64,000 nucleotides of DNA from Fomes fomentarius (lineage: Eukaryota; Basidiomycota; Agaricomycetes; Polyporales; Polyporaceae). A model generated the notes under the pieces. The model was not told the DNA's origin, ran no database searches, and saw nothing but the letters and a program-made list of their open reading frames with translations. The translations under genes and the position numbers were made by a program. Below are positions 22,969 to 36,500 of the stretch, one piece after another. Location of the stretch: assembly GCA_022606135.1 (NCBI GenBank), contig JABYQN010000011.1, positions 1,364,001 to 1,428,000 on the forward strand. Direction: 5' to 3'. Each line of letters starts with the position of its first letter. The stretch's first letter is position 1.

Positions 22969-23146
22969 AGTCGTGTCGTGCATAGCGTACAGGATCGATC
23001 TGGATATGATTGCGCAATGTACTTTTCTACGAAACCCTACTTCAGACACTACATGCTTCACGTGGTCCTCCGTACATTGTGAGTGTGAGGAGACATGGAA
23101 TGAACAGACATCGTTCCTGGTAACTTTACGTTCTTACGTGATCTCA

Positions 23147-25630
23147 CTACTTCAAGTCAGGACGAGGGTACAATCCGACTTTCAGCGGCATCGACGGCGT
23201 CGGGCTGTCACCTACGGTGGGGAAGCGCACATTGGACAGGTTCCAGGTGATCTTCTTCCCAGACGGCTCGAACGTGAACTTTGCCAGCAGTAGGCAGAGC
23301 ACGACCTCTGGAATTATAACTCTCAAATGACCATCCAGCCTCGAGGCAGGGATCAGCACTCACTCATCTCGAGTTGCGAGAACTTGAAGCCACTATGACG
23401 AGAAGGGAAATTCAGCCTCGCATAAACGCTCTTCAAAGCTAGACTCACATGCAGGAACGTCCTCCGCCCAGGAACGTCATGCTTAGTAAAGGGGATTGAG
23501 TTGCCATCTTCTACAGAGCATCCCTCAGATATTATGACTTACAGATTGGAGTACACCCCAGGAACCTTCGCCTGCGTGACGCTCTCTGGGAGGGGAGCGA
23601 GCCACCGCTCAGGCTTCCACTCCATGGCGTCATCTCCCCAAATTGCCTTGTTGCGGTTTGCGGACAGAATCCCGACGCCGATAGTGGTGTCCTTTGGGAT
23701 CAACAGCTCATGGATCATCGATCCATCCACGCCTCTGATTGGTTGAGAGAGCGGGACGACGGTGTCCTTGCGTGCCCTATGATACAAATTTGCGTGAGTG
23801 TCTTAGGTCTTTTTACGGGCATGAGAAGGGGCTACGGCTTACTCTCGGAATACTTGGGTTACAGGGGCGTACCTGAGGACGGCATGCTAATTTCAGTACA
23901 ACCATGAGTTCGAAAGGATATGATCACATACAATCTCAAGGTCTCCCTGCATACCGCGTCTAGGTACGGGAGGGAGACGAGAGTGTCGTGGTCAAACTTT
24001 GCTTGTCCCTCGGGTCCAGATGCCTCCAGTATCTCGTTGCGCAGCTTCTGTTGCACCTCGGGGTGGTCTGCAAGCAGGAGCAGGGTCGTAGAGAGCGCGT
24101 TGGACGTGGTGTCCATGGCAGCAAATATAAAGGTGCTATGATGCAAGAGTTTGTGTCAGACCATCGAGAGATGGTTTCAAGGGCGACTCACGATATCTGC
24201 GCGATGATCTCCTCTTCCGGCAACCGGTCCTCCTCAGCCGCCGCCATATTTGCGCGCACTGCGCACATTCCGCTCCGTGTCAGCGACACTGCCAACCTTA
24301 GTGCGCAACGGCCAGGTACGCTCACTCAGAATGCTCATGACATCCTTGACCTCCCCGACCTGCTTCAACACCGCCTCGTCGCCATGCTCGAGTGCGCGCT
24401 GCTTCTGCCGGTATACTGCCAAGCTCTGCCTACGCAACGCGTCGATGAATGTTTTCATGTTGCGCACGCCCTCGTGCGGGATCATCTCTACGAGCTTCGC
24501 GCGCATGGCGGGAGTCCCGACGTCCGGTATATACGGGAGCAGCCGTCGGAGGTGGTCCATCGTGACGAGTGCAGGGCTACACGGTCAGGTTTGAATACCA
24601 GAAAATGAAGCTTTGAAGCTAGAAGGGAGGAAGACGTACCCAAACGACTTGACGGCGCGACTGAACGCGTCCATCGAGTCCGCTACAAGCGGGTCAAACG
24701 AGTGTCCGAGCCCAGCTTGTCCGATAAGCTCAAGTGCGGTGCGCGTCATCCATGCGAGCATATCGAGCTCGATGGAGCTCTCTTGCGCACTCACGCGGTT
24801 GTAGATAGCTTCCTGCAGCTGTGGGAGAGGGCGAGGTCATGAGCGGAGCCGTTCAGCTCCGCGAAGCGAGTGGTCGATGAATGAATCTGGACGTGCCTTA
24901 TGTCCAACATCGTTGAAGATGGGGATCATGCGCCTCATGTGGCTGATTGAAAACACAGGGTTGAGCATCTTGCGTTGCCGGCGGTGTGGGTCACCTGCGA
25001 ATGAGTAAGTAGCGGCATTAAGCTGCTGTGAATGCTTGTTTGGGACCAGTGCATTTACCAAGTGTCGCGGGCAGCCCAGGGCCGAAACGTAGCCAATTAA
25101 ATCTGCATATATGCGTAGAAAAGCATGGTAGTCAAGCAATATGCTTCCTGGACAAGTGATCACTACGCACTTGATGACGAATGCAGCTTGTTCGAAGACA
25201 TACTGGTCCTTGACTACAATGGTATGCAGCGCGGTGGGATCGAAGACGTACAACATCCGACGCTAGAGTCCTGACATGTCAGAATACGTGGACAGGGTAT
25301 AGGATGCGTGACGTACACCGAGCGGACCGCTGAGTCTCACAACCCCTGGGTACGAGTCGGTCAGGTCTTGAATAAAGTCCCAACCGTCCTCGTTCAGGAT
25401 CTGCCTGAGGTTGCCTGCGGGTTGTGTTCGACAGCACCCAAGCGCACTCGCCGAGGATCAGGGTCAGGAGGAAGAGGGAGGGCAGTTGGCGTACCGTATA
25501 GGAAGGATCCAGCTCGCGGCGGGCCGGGGATATTATCCAGCGGCGAGCCGATGAGTATCTGCCGAAAGTACTTCCATAAAATCCAGGATAAAGTGCATAT
25601 AGCGAGGCCCTGAGCGAGTATTGTGAGCAT
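23147..25630 (-). CDS. Cytochrome P450 monooxygenase 1
   Basis: ER-anchored haem oxygenase. The anchor is MLTILAQGLAICTLSWILW and is followed by the proline hinge IPGPPRAG. Fourteen exons splice in frame. Motifs: CPATL-type FGPGLPATLG, DPHRRQRKMLNPVFS (C helix), I helix FAAMDTTSNAL, CRETLRLY (ExxR), PERWLAP, and haem loop FLGGGRSCIGFKFSQLEM with the Cys ligand split by an intron. The C-terminus is PTPSMPLKVGLYPRPDLK. The intron at 24819-24896 uses a GC donor (AAG/GCACGT) with a CAG acceptor, needed to join GHK to LQEAIYNR. The subfamily is not assigned; the intron pattern equals that of P450 2. ATG 25630 is chosen because the frame upstream only offers TTG. The substrate is unknown. Confidence 0.88.
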
Positions 25631-26540
25631 TTCTAACGTATAGGACGACAACTAGGATGGGACGTGACGTCTCAAGGGGGTGCCTCGAAGTGTACCTGGG
25701 CAATGAAGGGGTATATATACTGGTCACGCTGGGAGCGGACAGTAACTAGACTCGCCCCGATAGGTTGTAGCCTGGCCGCTCAAGTGCCCTAGGAGTTTAG
25801 TAAGCTGCACCAAACCGGCGAGGTCAGTATTCACTCTGTGGCTTCCACTGCTTCTTCATGAGAACGTACTTGGAGGAATCCGTCCGGCCTGGGACTAGGA
25901 TTAGACCCAACCTAGTGCGCAAGAACCAGGAGTTTGATTCTGGGTGTGAAGATATCCAGAGTGACTCGCTTCATGATCCACTCCTGCTTGAGGTCCCGGA
26001 ACGATAAGTACTGTTACTAGGCTACGTGCTCATAGCTGGTAGTCGTCAGCGCATTTTGACGTTTTCTCGCCCTCTATCCTCGCGTACGCGCATTCGTCGT
26101 GAACGGGGTGTTCTCATGGAAACAAGGGTCAAGCAGTTTCTCGTCGGCCGACGGATTCCTCGGGCAAAAAACGAAGATGGGAGACTCTTCTTGATCTTCT
26201 GTTACACATTACCAGCGCAATTGAGACGTGGTGAACAAAGACAAATCTCACTCACCGGTCAGTAGACCAAGCAATTATGTAGTATCACGATTCTACCACA
26301 TATAAACGAACCTCCTCGCTGTGACTGACCAAACCTAAAGTTCGTGTCGGATGCACTGCGAGTCCGAGCTGAGACTTACATCTGATAGAAACGTTGTTGA
26401 TCATGAGAAGTACAGCGAGGCTAAAAGAGTATCGAACTTGAGCTTGGCGCCGCATGCGGCACAACTTGGGCGCCTCTGAATCTGACTCGATGGAGCGCTT
26501 CTATACAGAGAATTACAGTACACTGTGCAACGACTTGACT
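25631..26540. other. Intergenic, no gene seen
   Basis: Promoter side of P450 1 (TATATATAC near 25711-25720) and 3' side of FunK1 copy D. Only short open frames, none with family resemblance. Confidence 0.4.
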
Positions 26541-29188
26541 CTAGCATCCTTCAGCTCCTCTTCCTACCACCACCCTGTTCCGTGACGATCGGGTAGTAGG
26601 AGACTCCATGCTGCTCTCAACGATGACTTCGGCTGATGGCGTCTGGGAGGCGACGCGCATCCGTTTCTTCACCACAGCTGCCGATGCGATGGAAGGGCCC
26701 ACAGGAAGCTTAGACGTCCAATCCTTTGAAACGCGGTCTCCGACCTTGTCGTCCAACGGCCATCCGGTTTGGTTTGTCAGATCCACGAGGAGCGCGAGCA
26801 TTCCCTCGTGATCCGTCACGTTCTCGGCTTGCTCCCGATCAAGCTCAGATGGGACGTAGTAGAGCTGGTTGTTCCGCGTAGTCACCTTCGTCTTCTTCTT
26901 GAGTTGGAAGGGCAATGTGATAGGGGTGAAGTCTAGCGAAGGTGGTTGCGAGGCTACGGGGACGTTCGAGGGGCCTTGGGAAGGGGCTGCAGGTAGCATC
27001 TGTGACATGGAATCGTACAACTTGACCGCATAGTAGGCCTTGAATGACTGGAAGAGTGCGTCGAAGAGCTCATCCATGGGTCCCCCAAAGGTGAGCTTGT
27101 TGCTTCCGGTCCTGAGTTCTCCAAAATCCTTCAACGTCTGAGCTTTCTTCTCTCCGCAAGAGTACGAGCCGTCTCTCGTAAGGCTGTAGGAATCGAAGAA
27201 TGCCTCTATCCAATCTCCCACAGTTTCGCAGTTAGATCGGAGGTAACGGATGGCGTAGTATAGGAGAACATAGAGGAAAGACTCGAGGTCATCCGTGATC
27301 TCGACAACTTTGAAGAGATCCGTCAGTATGGCGACTGACATATATTGCCATGTTCCCTAGAGTGAGGAGAAGAAAGTCAGTGTGCTGTCTGAGGATGGGA
27401 TAGTTGGATCACTGACTGTTCGGACTGGTTGTCGTGCAATGAGGGGTGCATTTAGCCTCTTGGAAAGTTCCCAATCCGTGAGTATGCCAATCCACGTTAG
27501 CACCTTTGTCTGTACCCCGGAGGCATCGACTCTCGTCTCTACGGTCGGGTATACCAAGATGTTTCCACCGCTGACATCCCGGTGGAGAATGTTCACTTGC
27601 GACGCCATGTAATGAGCTATATACAACGTATTCAATATATGAAGTTAGGGTGTAGAGTTAGGTTGGACAATCAGCGTTACTCACCAGTAATGCAGTTGAC
27701 GATGATTGAGACAAGCTGACGACCGTTGGTAAACACGCTTAACGGCATACATACTTCTGCCACAACTACGCGGTAATGAGCATGACGACGCGACGGGCAG
27801 GTCTCCTCCCGATCGGTGAGGGTGGTCACGTCGATGTCCTTGTCTGCTCGCTTGCGTTTGCTCCCCGACGAGGTGGGCCCAGGGGCTCGAGAGTCAGAAG
27901 AGGTCGATGCACCAGCTGAGGGAGCGGAGCCTGGACGAGCAGCGTTCTTCAGCATCTCCCAGAAGAACGGGGTCTTCGTCTTCTGGTCATGGATATCTCC
28001 ATGACAGACAAGAGTGGGAACGAAGTGGACACCGGCGTCGTTAAGATCTTTGAGGATATCGCCCTCGAGCGAAATATCGTCGTAGTCCACACGCCAGGCA
28101 TCTTTAAGCCATCTGAAGCGGTGTTTACCGCCCTCAATTTCGAGAGCGACGTAACCCCGCGTACCCCGACCAATTGCACCCTTCGCTCGAAAGTAGGGGC
28201 GACACACATAGAAATTGCGTACCGCATCGCCGTCCGGGACCTCGAGTCGATAGCGTGGCCACGCCTCCTGGAGCGATTCTTTGAACATCGCACGAACATA
28301 CTTGAACGTGAACGGCTCTTCACACGGAAGTTCTTCTGACTCGAGAGGGCGGACACGATGATCGACGTCCTCAGCAAGGGGCTCTCCGGCTTGGTCCATG
28401 ATGGCCCATTCCGCATCCTCCGGTGACAGTCGATGAGCACTAGGGTCGTCGCCAAGTCTCGTGGGGTCATGTTGCGCGAGAACGGAGATGCGCCATAAGA
28501 TGTCGCAGAAGAACTCCCACCGCTCGTAGTAGTCGAACGCCGATGAGACAATCACCCCAGACCTATCCCAGCGAAGCAAGCGGCACTTGCGACCCATGAC
28601 GAGGAGCATCAGAAGGTGGACGCGGTGCTGCACAGAGAGTATGAGCTCGGAGTAGTGCATAATCTGTCCCCGCACTTTCTTGCGTTCGAGTGCCTCAGGC
28701 TCAGACTCGTCCTTCTTGTCATCAAAGGGATCCTGTAAGGTAGGATCCCGCTTGAACTCAATGGGGATAAGTTGATTTGCCCAGTGAGGACGCCCGTCAC
28801 CAGCTTTAGGTGCAAGTGTATTCAGGAAGAGGGCGGCATCGACCTTCTGACCAACATCGTCCACGGTGAGCGGATCTAGAGCATTCTCGACAAGCGCCAT
28901 AGTGAGCCCCGGAATAAGTTTCTTGTCGTTGACGGCGGTGGTCTAATGAGTTGATGAGCACTAGGTCGCACTAGGTCACAGATATCGGTATCTGCTCAGC
29001 CACTCACTCACCATAGTCGTAGGTATCTCAACTTCGAGCATACCCAAGCCCTCAGCATTTTGCAACGACGTGAACGGGTTTCCTTCGAGCTCTGCTTTGG
29101 GATGATCTGCAATGTCAACGTCTCTGGGAAGCTCGAGGAAGTATTTCACAAAGTCGTCCTCTCCAGTGCGGATAGCTTTGCGAATCAT
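26541..29188 (-). CDS. FunK1 fungal-type protein kinase, copy D, intact
   Basis: Four exons (29012-29188, 27685-28942, 27417-27616, 26541-27356) give 816 residues in one frame. Domains as in copy B: FDDKKDESEPEALERKK, HLLMLLVMGRKCRLLRWDRSG, YVCRPYFRAKG, GRGTRGYVALEIEGGKHRF, VCHGDIHDQKTKTPFFW, HRDVSGGNILVYP, LTDWELSKRL, GTWQYMSVAIL and FLYVLLYYAIRYLRSNC. A Ser/Pro linker with SKRKRADKD and a basic C-terminal tail (KKRMRVASQ) look nuclear. It is nearly the same protein as copy C at 41.4 kb, far closer than to A or B, so C and D are a recent duplicate pair. The start is the first ATG in the frame; an upstream short ATGTCTCCTCTTCAG resembles the one before copy B. Confidence 0.85.
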
Positions 29189-29480
29189 GTCGATCTTGGC
29201 GCGGTATTGCAAGCCTTCTAGAAGCTAGGACTAAAAATCCAGCAGTGACAGTCCCGTAAGGACTTGAGATGGTTAGGAGGGAAAGCCTGAAGAGGAGACA
29301 TGAGCCGTGGATGACGGGTGATAGTGAAGACGAACCTTGATGTAGTGCGCGAATTATACCCGCACAGTAGCGAAGAAACTGGATGATGCAGGGGAAATGA
29401 CCATGTGTCTAGCTGTAAGCATGAGACACAAGAAATTAGAGAAAAGGCGACGATTGCGACAAAGGTGGTTGAGTTCAAGT

Positions 29481-29504
29481 GTTTAAGCGCCAACATGCCT
29501 TATC
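29481..29504 (-). promoter_or_regulatory. FunK1 upstream element, copy D
   Basis: Minus strand reads AGATAAGGCATGTTGGCGCT, continuing TAA, about 295 bp before the copy D start. Same half-sites and 3-nt gap as the other copies. Confidence 0.6.
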
Positions 29505-29870
29505 TGGAAAGCATACGAGACGACTCGCTTCCGGACCGTGAGCGCCTCATGGATTAAGTTGGTACTCCTGGAGCTATAAGTTCGACCGCAAGTGGATCAA
29601 ATGAAAAACCGGTGATATTTCCACGTGTACAACATGTTGACGTACAGGTAAGCAACTGCAAAATTCAAAGTCAGTACAATACTTGTCAGCCGTCGTGGGA
29701 GACTGAGCGATGCGATAGTAATCTCACCGAAAAAAGAGCTGAACATGTTTCCGGTACCGAACAGGTGTGATGACAGGGGCAGAGGACTGAAGATGCGACG
29801 TTAGATGCCATCCCGTGCCACCAAACCCATCGATTGAGTAAAAGAGTACGAAAGTGATGATGAGTTACTG
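29505..29870. other. Intergenic, no gene seen
   Basis: Between the FunK1 D promoter and the doubtful frame at 29885. Nothing recognisable. Confidence 0.35.
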
Positions 29871-29884
29871 TGAGTATCTTGGAT

Positions 29885-30530
29885 ATGTGGCAAGACTATA
29901 TCCTGACGGATAGTTCCGACCTTGAACTTGAAAGCCGGAGCGGAGGTAAGACTAGCGTCTTGAGCCGCAGGGTAGCATGTCGAGCGGCGAAAAGGCAATC
30001 GAGAACAGGGCTCAGTGGCACACCGGGTGCCTTCACTTTCAATAACTCCTGTGCAGGCGACAAGTCAGACCAGCTTGGAGTGACAGTCTCCGGAAGGCCT
30101 GCCACACCATCTGCTCCGAAATTTCCACCTCCCTCGCTGTTAAAGGAACCAACCGATGGCCTGGCAATCCCTCCGCCTTTGCCACCAGCGACCCCGTCGA
30201 GGCCTCGGACTCTCCCTTCTACATCTACACCCCGCACACCGATCCAAGCAAGCAGCCGCATGGGGTCATTGATTCCTTCAGGACGTCAGCGCACTCAGGT
30301 GCAGGTACGCCTAGCTCGACTAGAGCTGATCCCAAAAGAGAATGTTGAGGGAGACAACTCGCATCCAACTCAGCCGTCTGAACTCGAGGACGTGGGCCTC
30401 CGCGAAGGGCAGGGACAGCTGAGTCGAACGACCGCATGTTAGTGAACAACATTACTCGGAGGTCGTCGTCCGAGGAGGAAGTAACCGCGTCGGCGTATGC
30501 GCCTTGCACCAGGCAAAACGACATCATGTA
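29885..30530 (+). CDS. Doubtful proline/serine-rich open frame
   Basis: From ATG 29885 (MWQDYILTDSSDLELESRSG) an open frame runs to a stop at 30442 and is rich in Pro, Ser, Thr and Arg, with PPPLPPATPSRPRTLPSTS. A second frame (about 30385-30530) continues with NNITRRSSSEEEVTASAY and ends at TAG, so an unseen intron or a frameshift may join the two. No family is recognised and composition bias alone could produce it. It could be the 3' part of a hypothetical gene. Confidence 0.22.
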
Positions 30531-31075
30531 GGATGCTTCCGTGCACTCCCGGAGTCCCGGTCGTCCGTGTTGTTTGGTCTGGCTACCGCAGCATATTGCA
30601 TATTCCCTGATAGAACATGCCTGTCAATGTCAACGAGCGATTCAGAGAAGGAGCCATCCATATTCTAGCTGAGGATGCGATGTATCGACGCAGATCGAAA
30701 CATGGAAATAGAAGTCAGCAACTAAGCGCACTTGACAACGTTCCCCACTTAACATAGCATCCAGGCCAGCAGGGCGAACACCAGCTGCCGGAGCACCAGG
30801 AATCGGCGTCGACGGATGTACCGCACGGAGAGATGGCATGGGACATTGCAATCCATTCCGGGTACCATAGAGAGAAACAACAAAGACGAGAGACGACATA
30901 AGACTAGGGATCATACAATACATGGTCAGACCATACACTCGCACCGACGCGAAGGACGCAGACCGTGAACAGAGAAGGATACAACAACGTCCGTCCCTCC
31001 GACACGCGACGCTATGAGACCATCGGTGGGCGCCCTGGAACGCCACACCACCACACAGCGAACAAGACAACGCGC
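30531..31075. other. Intergenic, 3' side of histone H2B
   Basis: No gene seen on either strand. Confidence 0.4.
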
Positions 31076-31755
31076 CTACTTAGCTCCTGCGCTGGAGAAC
31101 TGGAGGAAGACAACGTGTGAGATGGCGATCCGAGTGGAGGGAAGCAAGTGGGTAATAGGCGTACCTTGGTGACCGACTTGGTTCCTTCTGAGATGGCGTG
31201 TTTCGCCAGCTCACCAGGGAGGATTAGACGGACAGCCGTCTGAATTTCGCGCGACGAGATCGTTGACTTCTTGGAATATGATGCAAGCTCTGCAACGAAC
31301 GAGTAAGCACAAGCGCTCAGACGAATTAAGAGGTAGCTCTTACTCGACGCCTCAGTCGCAATGCGCTCGAAGATATCGTTGACGAAGGAGTTAAGAATAG
31401 CCATCGCCTTGTTGGAGATACCGGTGTCCGGATGCACTTGTTTGAGTACTGGAAGAACGAGTTCGTTAGCCTGAGTCCTGACAATGGTAGACCAGTCGCT
31501 CTACACGGGTTGCTACTATGCAACACATGCGCCATCCAGATAACGCGACGCACCCTTATAGATGTAGGATGAGTAAGTCTCCTTGCGGCCCTTCCTGCGC
31601 TTCTTCTTCTCGCCGTCTGCGCCGGTGGCACCAGATGCCGCCTTCGCAGTCTTCTTCGCAGCCTTCGAGCCACCCTCGCTGGTGGTCTTAGCAGGTGCCT
31701 TGGAGGCAGTCGAGGCGGGAGCCTTGCCGGCAGTGGACGCGGGCTTGGGGGCCAT
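31076..31755 (-). CDS. HTB1: Histone H2B
   Basis: Core nucleosome histone. Four exons (31554-31755, 31344-31448, 31165-31289, 31076-31099) give 151 residues. The tail is Lys/Ala-rich ([20 protein letters not shown]), then [77 protein letters not shown] and [20 protein letters not shown]. The Lys in AVTK-type SVTK is the conserved ubiquitination site of the family. The last exon encodes only FSSAGAK. It is head-to-head with H2A. Confidence 0.96.
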
Positions 31756-32282
31756 TTGTGATAAGTGTAGTAGGGTGGGTTCGGGTTCGCGCGTACGCTA
31801 GAGTGTCAATACTTCACAGTCGTTTGCGAAGTGGTCGAGAACGTGGAGGGGGCGTCACAACGCGGCAGGCGGCGGGATGGTAGTGGTGGGCGTACTGAAG
31901 CTCGAGTGAGCTGCCCGCGCAAGTAGCATGTCGCTTATAAAGGGGCGCCACGGATGTGTGCGCGTGTTTGGTGCGACGCGTATCACGTGTGTAATGGTCG
32001 TACGCGAGACGCGTTGTTGAATGCATTCAACAAATGCGTCGCAGTCCCGTGCGCGCTATGAGACGACGCGGCAAGGGTTGCGGCGCAGGTATAAATGGAG
32101 TGCGTGGTCGAAGGTGAAACCTTTCAACTCCCCTCCATCGTTCCAACCCCTCGCCCTCAAAGTAAGCATTGCATTCTCGCTTTGTGATGTTTGCCTTTGT
32201 CTTGTACAGGATTTAATCCCTTCCGATTCCAGACTATCCTCTCCCTCAAACTTCCACCCCCATTACTCAATTCACATCCAAC
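31756..32282. promoter_or_regulatory. Divergent histone H2B/H2A promoter
   Basis: A 527-bp spacer separates the two ATGs. TATA-like TATAAA/TTATAA sites occur on both sides (CTTATAAAG near 31934-31942 for H2B, GTATAAATGG near 32089-32098 for H2A). A ATTCAACAAATGCGTCG / GACGCGTTGTTGAATG pair near 32007-32042 forms an inverted repeat near the middle. This head-to-head layout is the usual fungal arrangement and allows coordinated S-phase expression. Confidence 0.65.
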
Positions 32283-32888
<606 letters not shown>

Positions 32889-33573
32889 AGACTGCAGGGC
32901 ATGACGAGTCCTGCATTTATATCGTCGCCGTCCGCACGTCCTGATATGTGATGTATGAGTACTGTATGATATGCAGCTTGTATGTTAGAAGCTTTATGGT
33001 TGGATATATGATTCCACGTCGCTTTCGCACGTTGCTACGCAGTGGAGCTTGATGAGGTCGATATGACGTCAGGTGCGAAACCAGGGTATGTACTGATGAT
33101 GGGTGAAAGGTGTCCACGCTGAGTTCCCAATGCATAGTGTGGCGACGCACACGGGGACGACGGGGGTGGACCATGAGTGTAGCATTTACGAGACCGGCTG
33201 GAGGCGGGGGCTGGATGAGGAAGCTGGAAGAGGGAGCAGTGGAGCAATTTGAGGGTGGTGAGGGAGGGGGGTGACGTCATGGCCACGTGGGGAGAAAAGG
33301 GAAGGCGGGGTGTGGAGAGCATAGAGCCTCAGCCAGATTTGGACGCGCGCACTGTCAGTGTCTGCTTTCGTTCTGTCTCGGTTCGCTCTCCCTCGCCCAC
33401 CTCTCGAGCCACGCCCGCCAGCTCCTGTCCAGCCTAGACGACGAGAACAACTCCGGCGACAGCGTCAGCGGAGCTGCACGACCCACCCACCGGACCTGAT
33501 TGTGCTGGACAGGCTGATTCATAGCTACAGTTAAGTAACATACTCACCTACTCCCTGCACTATCGATCTCGAA
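32889..33573. other. Intergenic
   Basis: 3' region of H2A and 5' region of the RNA-binding gene. C/T-rich tracts on the plus strand (33360-33420). No gene seen. Confidence 0.4.
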
Positions 33574-36500
33574 ATGGCAGGCCCTCCTTTGGCCAATTCG
33601 GTGCGTCCCGCCCTTTCCCGTCCCGTCGTCGCGCTCCTGCTCACCACCACCTCCATTCCTCGTCCCCTCGTCCCTCATCTCTTCCTGCGTGTCCCACATG
33701 CGCCGCACGTAGCATGCGTCCCCCCGTCCATCCTCTGTTCCCTACGGCCATCCCCAGTCTCTCTACTCATCTGGCCCACCCTCCGCTCAGTTCTCATCTA
33801 CCCCCGCCCAGTCTCCACCTCCCTCATCACATACACAAACCCGTCCTCTTCCTGCTACCCTACCATCCTCGTCTTCCACTCCCGACGACTCCCAGCCTTC
33901 AGCTTCTTCTGCCCAGTCCAGCAAACCGTCTTCAAGTTCTCCCCAGGCGGGCACTGGTCCCACAAACGACGACATCGAGGCCGTCATTCAGATGGCCATG
34001 GCTTCGTCTAACTCATCCCGAGTTACGAATCCTCCCCGTGACACGCGCACGCAACTATATGTAGGAAACGTACGTCCCATCCTCTCTTCTTCAGAGCTTC
34101 CCTTCTCCCTGCGCTCGTCTTCCTACTTTTTGCACCCGTCCTTTGTCGGCCGAACGCCTGCCGTATTGTGCGAGGCGTGGAAGGCGAGGTCTTTCTACGC
34201 CCGTCGCGAACATATGCCTCGTTCCGCCACGCTACCTGCCGCTCGGCACAGCTTCCTCGACGAAAGCGCGTCAATCTCATCTTTCTGTGCTATGTTGCAT
34301 ACGAGGATTGCTGCCATTGTGGCGTTGTCTGGTGCCGTTCTGTGTATGATATGACGTCTGTGGGTATTTGTCGTGTAGCGGCCTTCCGACATCCCTTCGC
34401 GATCCCATTCATTCTATAGCTTTAGCGACTGTTCGCAACAGAGAGAAACTACGAAAGTACCTGTTCCGTAGCCTCTCTGTTGAGTATGCATATAGTCGCG
34501 CGACCATGTCTGATTGACTTCTTGCTTCTTTTCGTGCTATATATGCGTGACCCTCCTTCTCGAACGGGTGACGTGTATACACTGACCGGCATCCTCGCAG
34601 CTTCCTTACCGAGTCCGATGGCAAGACCTTAAGGATCTCTTCCGTCGAGCCGGCACCGTCCTCCGCGCCGACGTCTCCCTCGGTCCCGACAACCGCTCTC
34701 GGGGATACGGCACCGTGCTACTTGCGACGGCCGAGGACGCTGGTCGCGCCGTAGATATGTTCAATGGCTATACCTGGCAGACGCGAACGCTTGAAGTGCG
34801 CCCAGACCGGATGGGCGAAGACATCCCCCTAGGTGTACAAGGATACGCTGTAGGTGCGCCCCCGTTAGGTGTTGGGGGCGTCGGGGTCGCATTGGGTGCG
34901 TTGGGTGGTACAGGAGCCCTCGGAGGTGTCGGCGTGTTCGGGACATCGCTGGTAGGGAACTTGTCTCCTGTGCCTGGACCATTGAGTGGGACAGGGACGC
35001 CCGCTGGAGGGTCTGCACTGGCTTCCCCTGCACCTACTGTTCCGCGATTCCCAGGTCTATCATCATTCGGTGCAGGGGTCGGATTGGGTGAGGAAGACCC
35101 CAGCTCGAGACCTGGAACAGGCACGCAAACGAGCCGAAACCTATTCGTGGGCAACGTGAGTACACCCCTGGCACGGTCGAAGGTCATGGTGCCCCGCTGA
35201 CAGGGTATATGCACGTAGTTGCCGTTCCACATACAGTGGCAAGACTTGAAAGACTTGTTCAGACAAGCTGGCGCAGTACAGCGCGCAGATGTCGCGCTGG
35301 GTGCTGATGGGCGCTCACGAGGGTTTGGGACAGTAAGCTTTTCGAATGAAGCGGACGCTGAGCGTGCGGTGAGGATGTTCAACGGGTGAGTCCATGACCT
35401 AGACCCTTTTTATACCCCATTCCTGTCTTTCGTAGCTTCTGAGGGGCACTTTACGTGTGTGATTTGTTCGCAAAGCACGTTCCCTGCACCATGATCATGC
35501 TGTAAGGAGGTCATGTACACGGATCCGATAACGACACGGACACGGACACGGACGCAGACGCGTTTATCGAGATCGCGATGTTCTAAATCTTGAGTCCCAA
35601 TAGCTAGAAATGGGTTCTCTCTACACGCGCATAAGACTGTGGACCTGTCACAAAGCCTGTTCATGTCCTAGGTGGCAGGGGGGCGTGGCTACGCATGCCC
35701 GGACTAGACACATTGCTCCGTCCGTTGTCCCGCATCTTGTTCGTTGTTCGGAGATAAATTTTCTATCAATTGACCTACGCACTATTCTGTTCTCACACTG
35801 CTTCTCTTTCATTTACCCCTCATCTCTGAGCTACATCGGGAAACGGAGGATCCAGCTTACTGATGCACATTGTTCTTGTTTACTTTCAGGTACGAGTACA
35901 ACGGCCGCCCGCTTAAGGTCCACTTCGACAAGTTCGCGCCTCCCGCAAGCTCGTCTGCTCCCCTGGTTGGCCCCACGGCCGCTGGTTCAAGTACACCGCT
36001 CTCGCCTGCCTCGTTCGCGTTCTCGGCGCAGAATCCCTCCCTTAGCAATCTGTACGGTCAGTCGCAACATCCGTCGCTGTCCCGCGCTTCCTTGCTTGCG
36101 CAGCAACTGCTGCAGTCGCAGCTCGATCACGGGCGCGGCCAGGTGCCATCTCTTATCGGATCAAGAAGGTCGAGTGGGCTCAACTCGTATGGATCGTATG
36201 AATATGAATACGAGTACGACGAATCTGCTGCTGCTTCAACAGGAGCGTCAACGAGCGCAAGGACGGGGGTGCAAGACGAGAACAGTCTGTCGGCGCAACT
36301 CGCACAGAAGCTCTCGCTCGCGTCGCCCTCGTTGAGTCAGACATCGGCTCAGACTCAACATCAGCAGCAGCACACGTATGCGCGGCAGGCGCCCTCACAC
36401 ATCCCAATACCGCCAGCGATACAGAGCCCGTATACGTTCGAGTTCCTGCAGTCGGGGCCGACGACACCGTACGATGTTTATGACCTCCATACGTACCAGA

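Noticed and set aside
16352..23410. A large inverted repeat made of FunK1 A plus P450 fragment and FunK1 B plus P450
   Set aside because: The FunK1 genes are inverted relative to each other but the P450 ends are in the same orientation, so the arms do not mirror each other.
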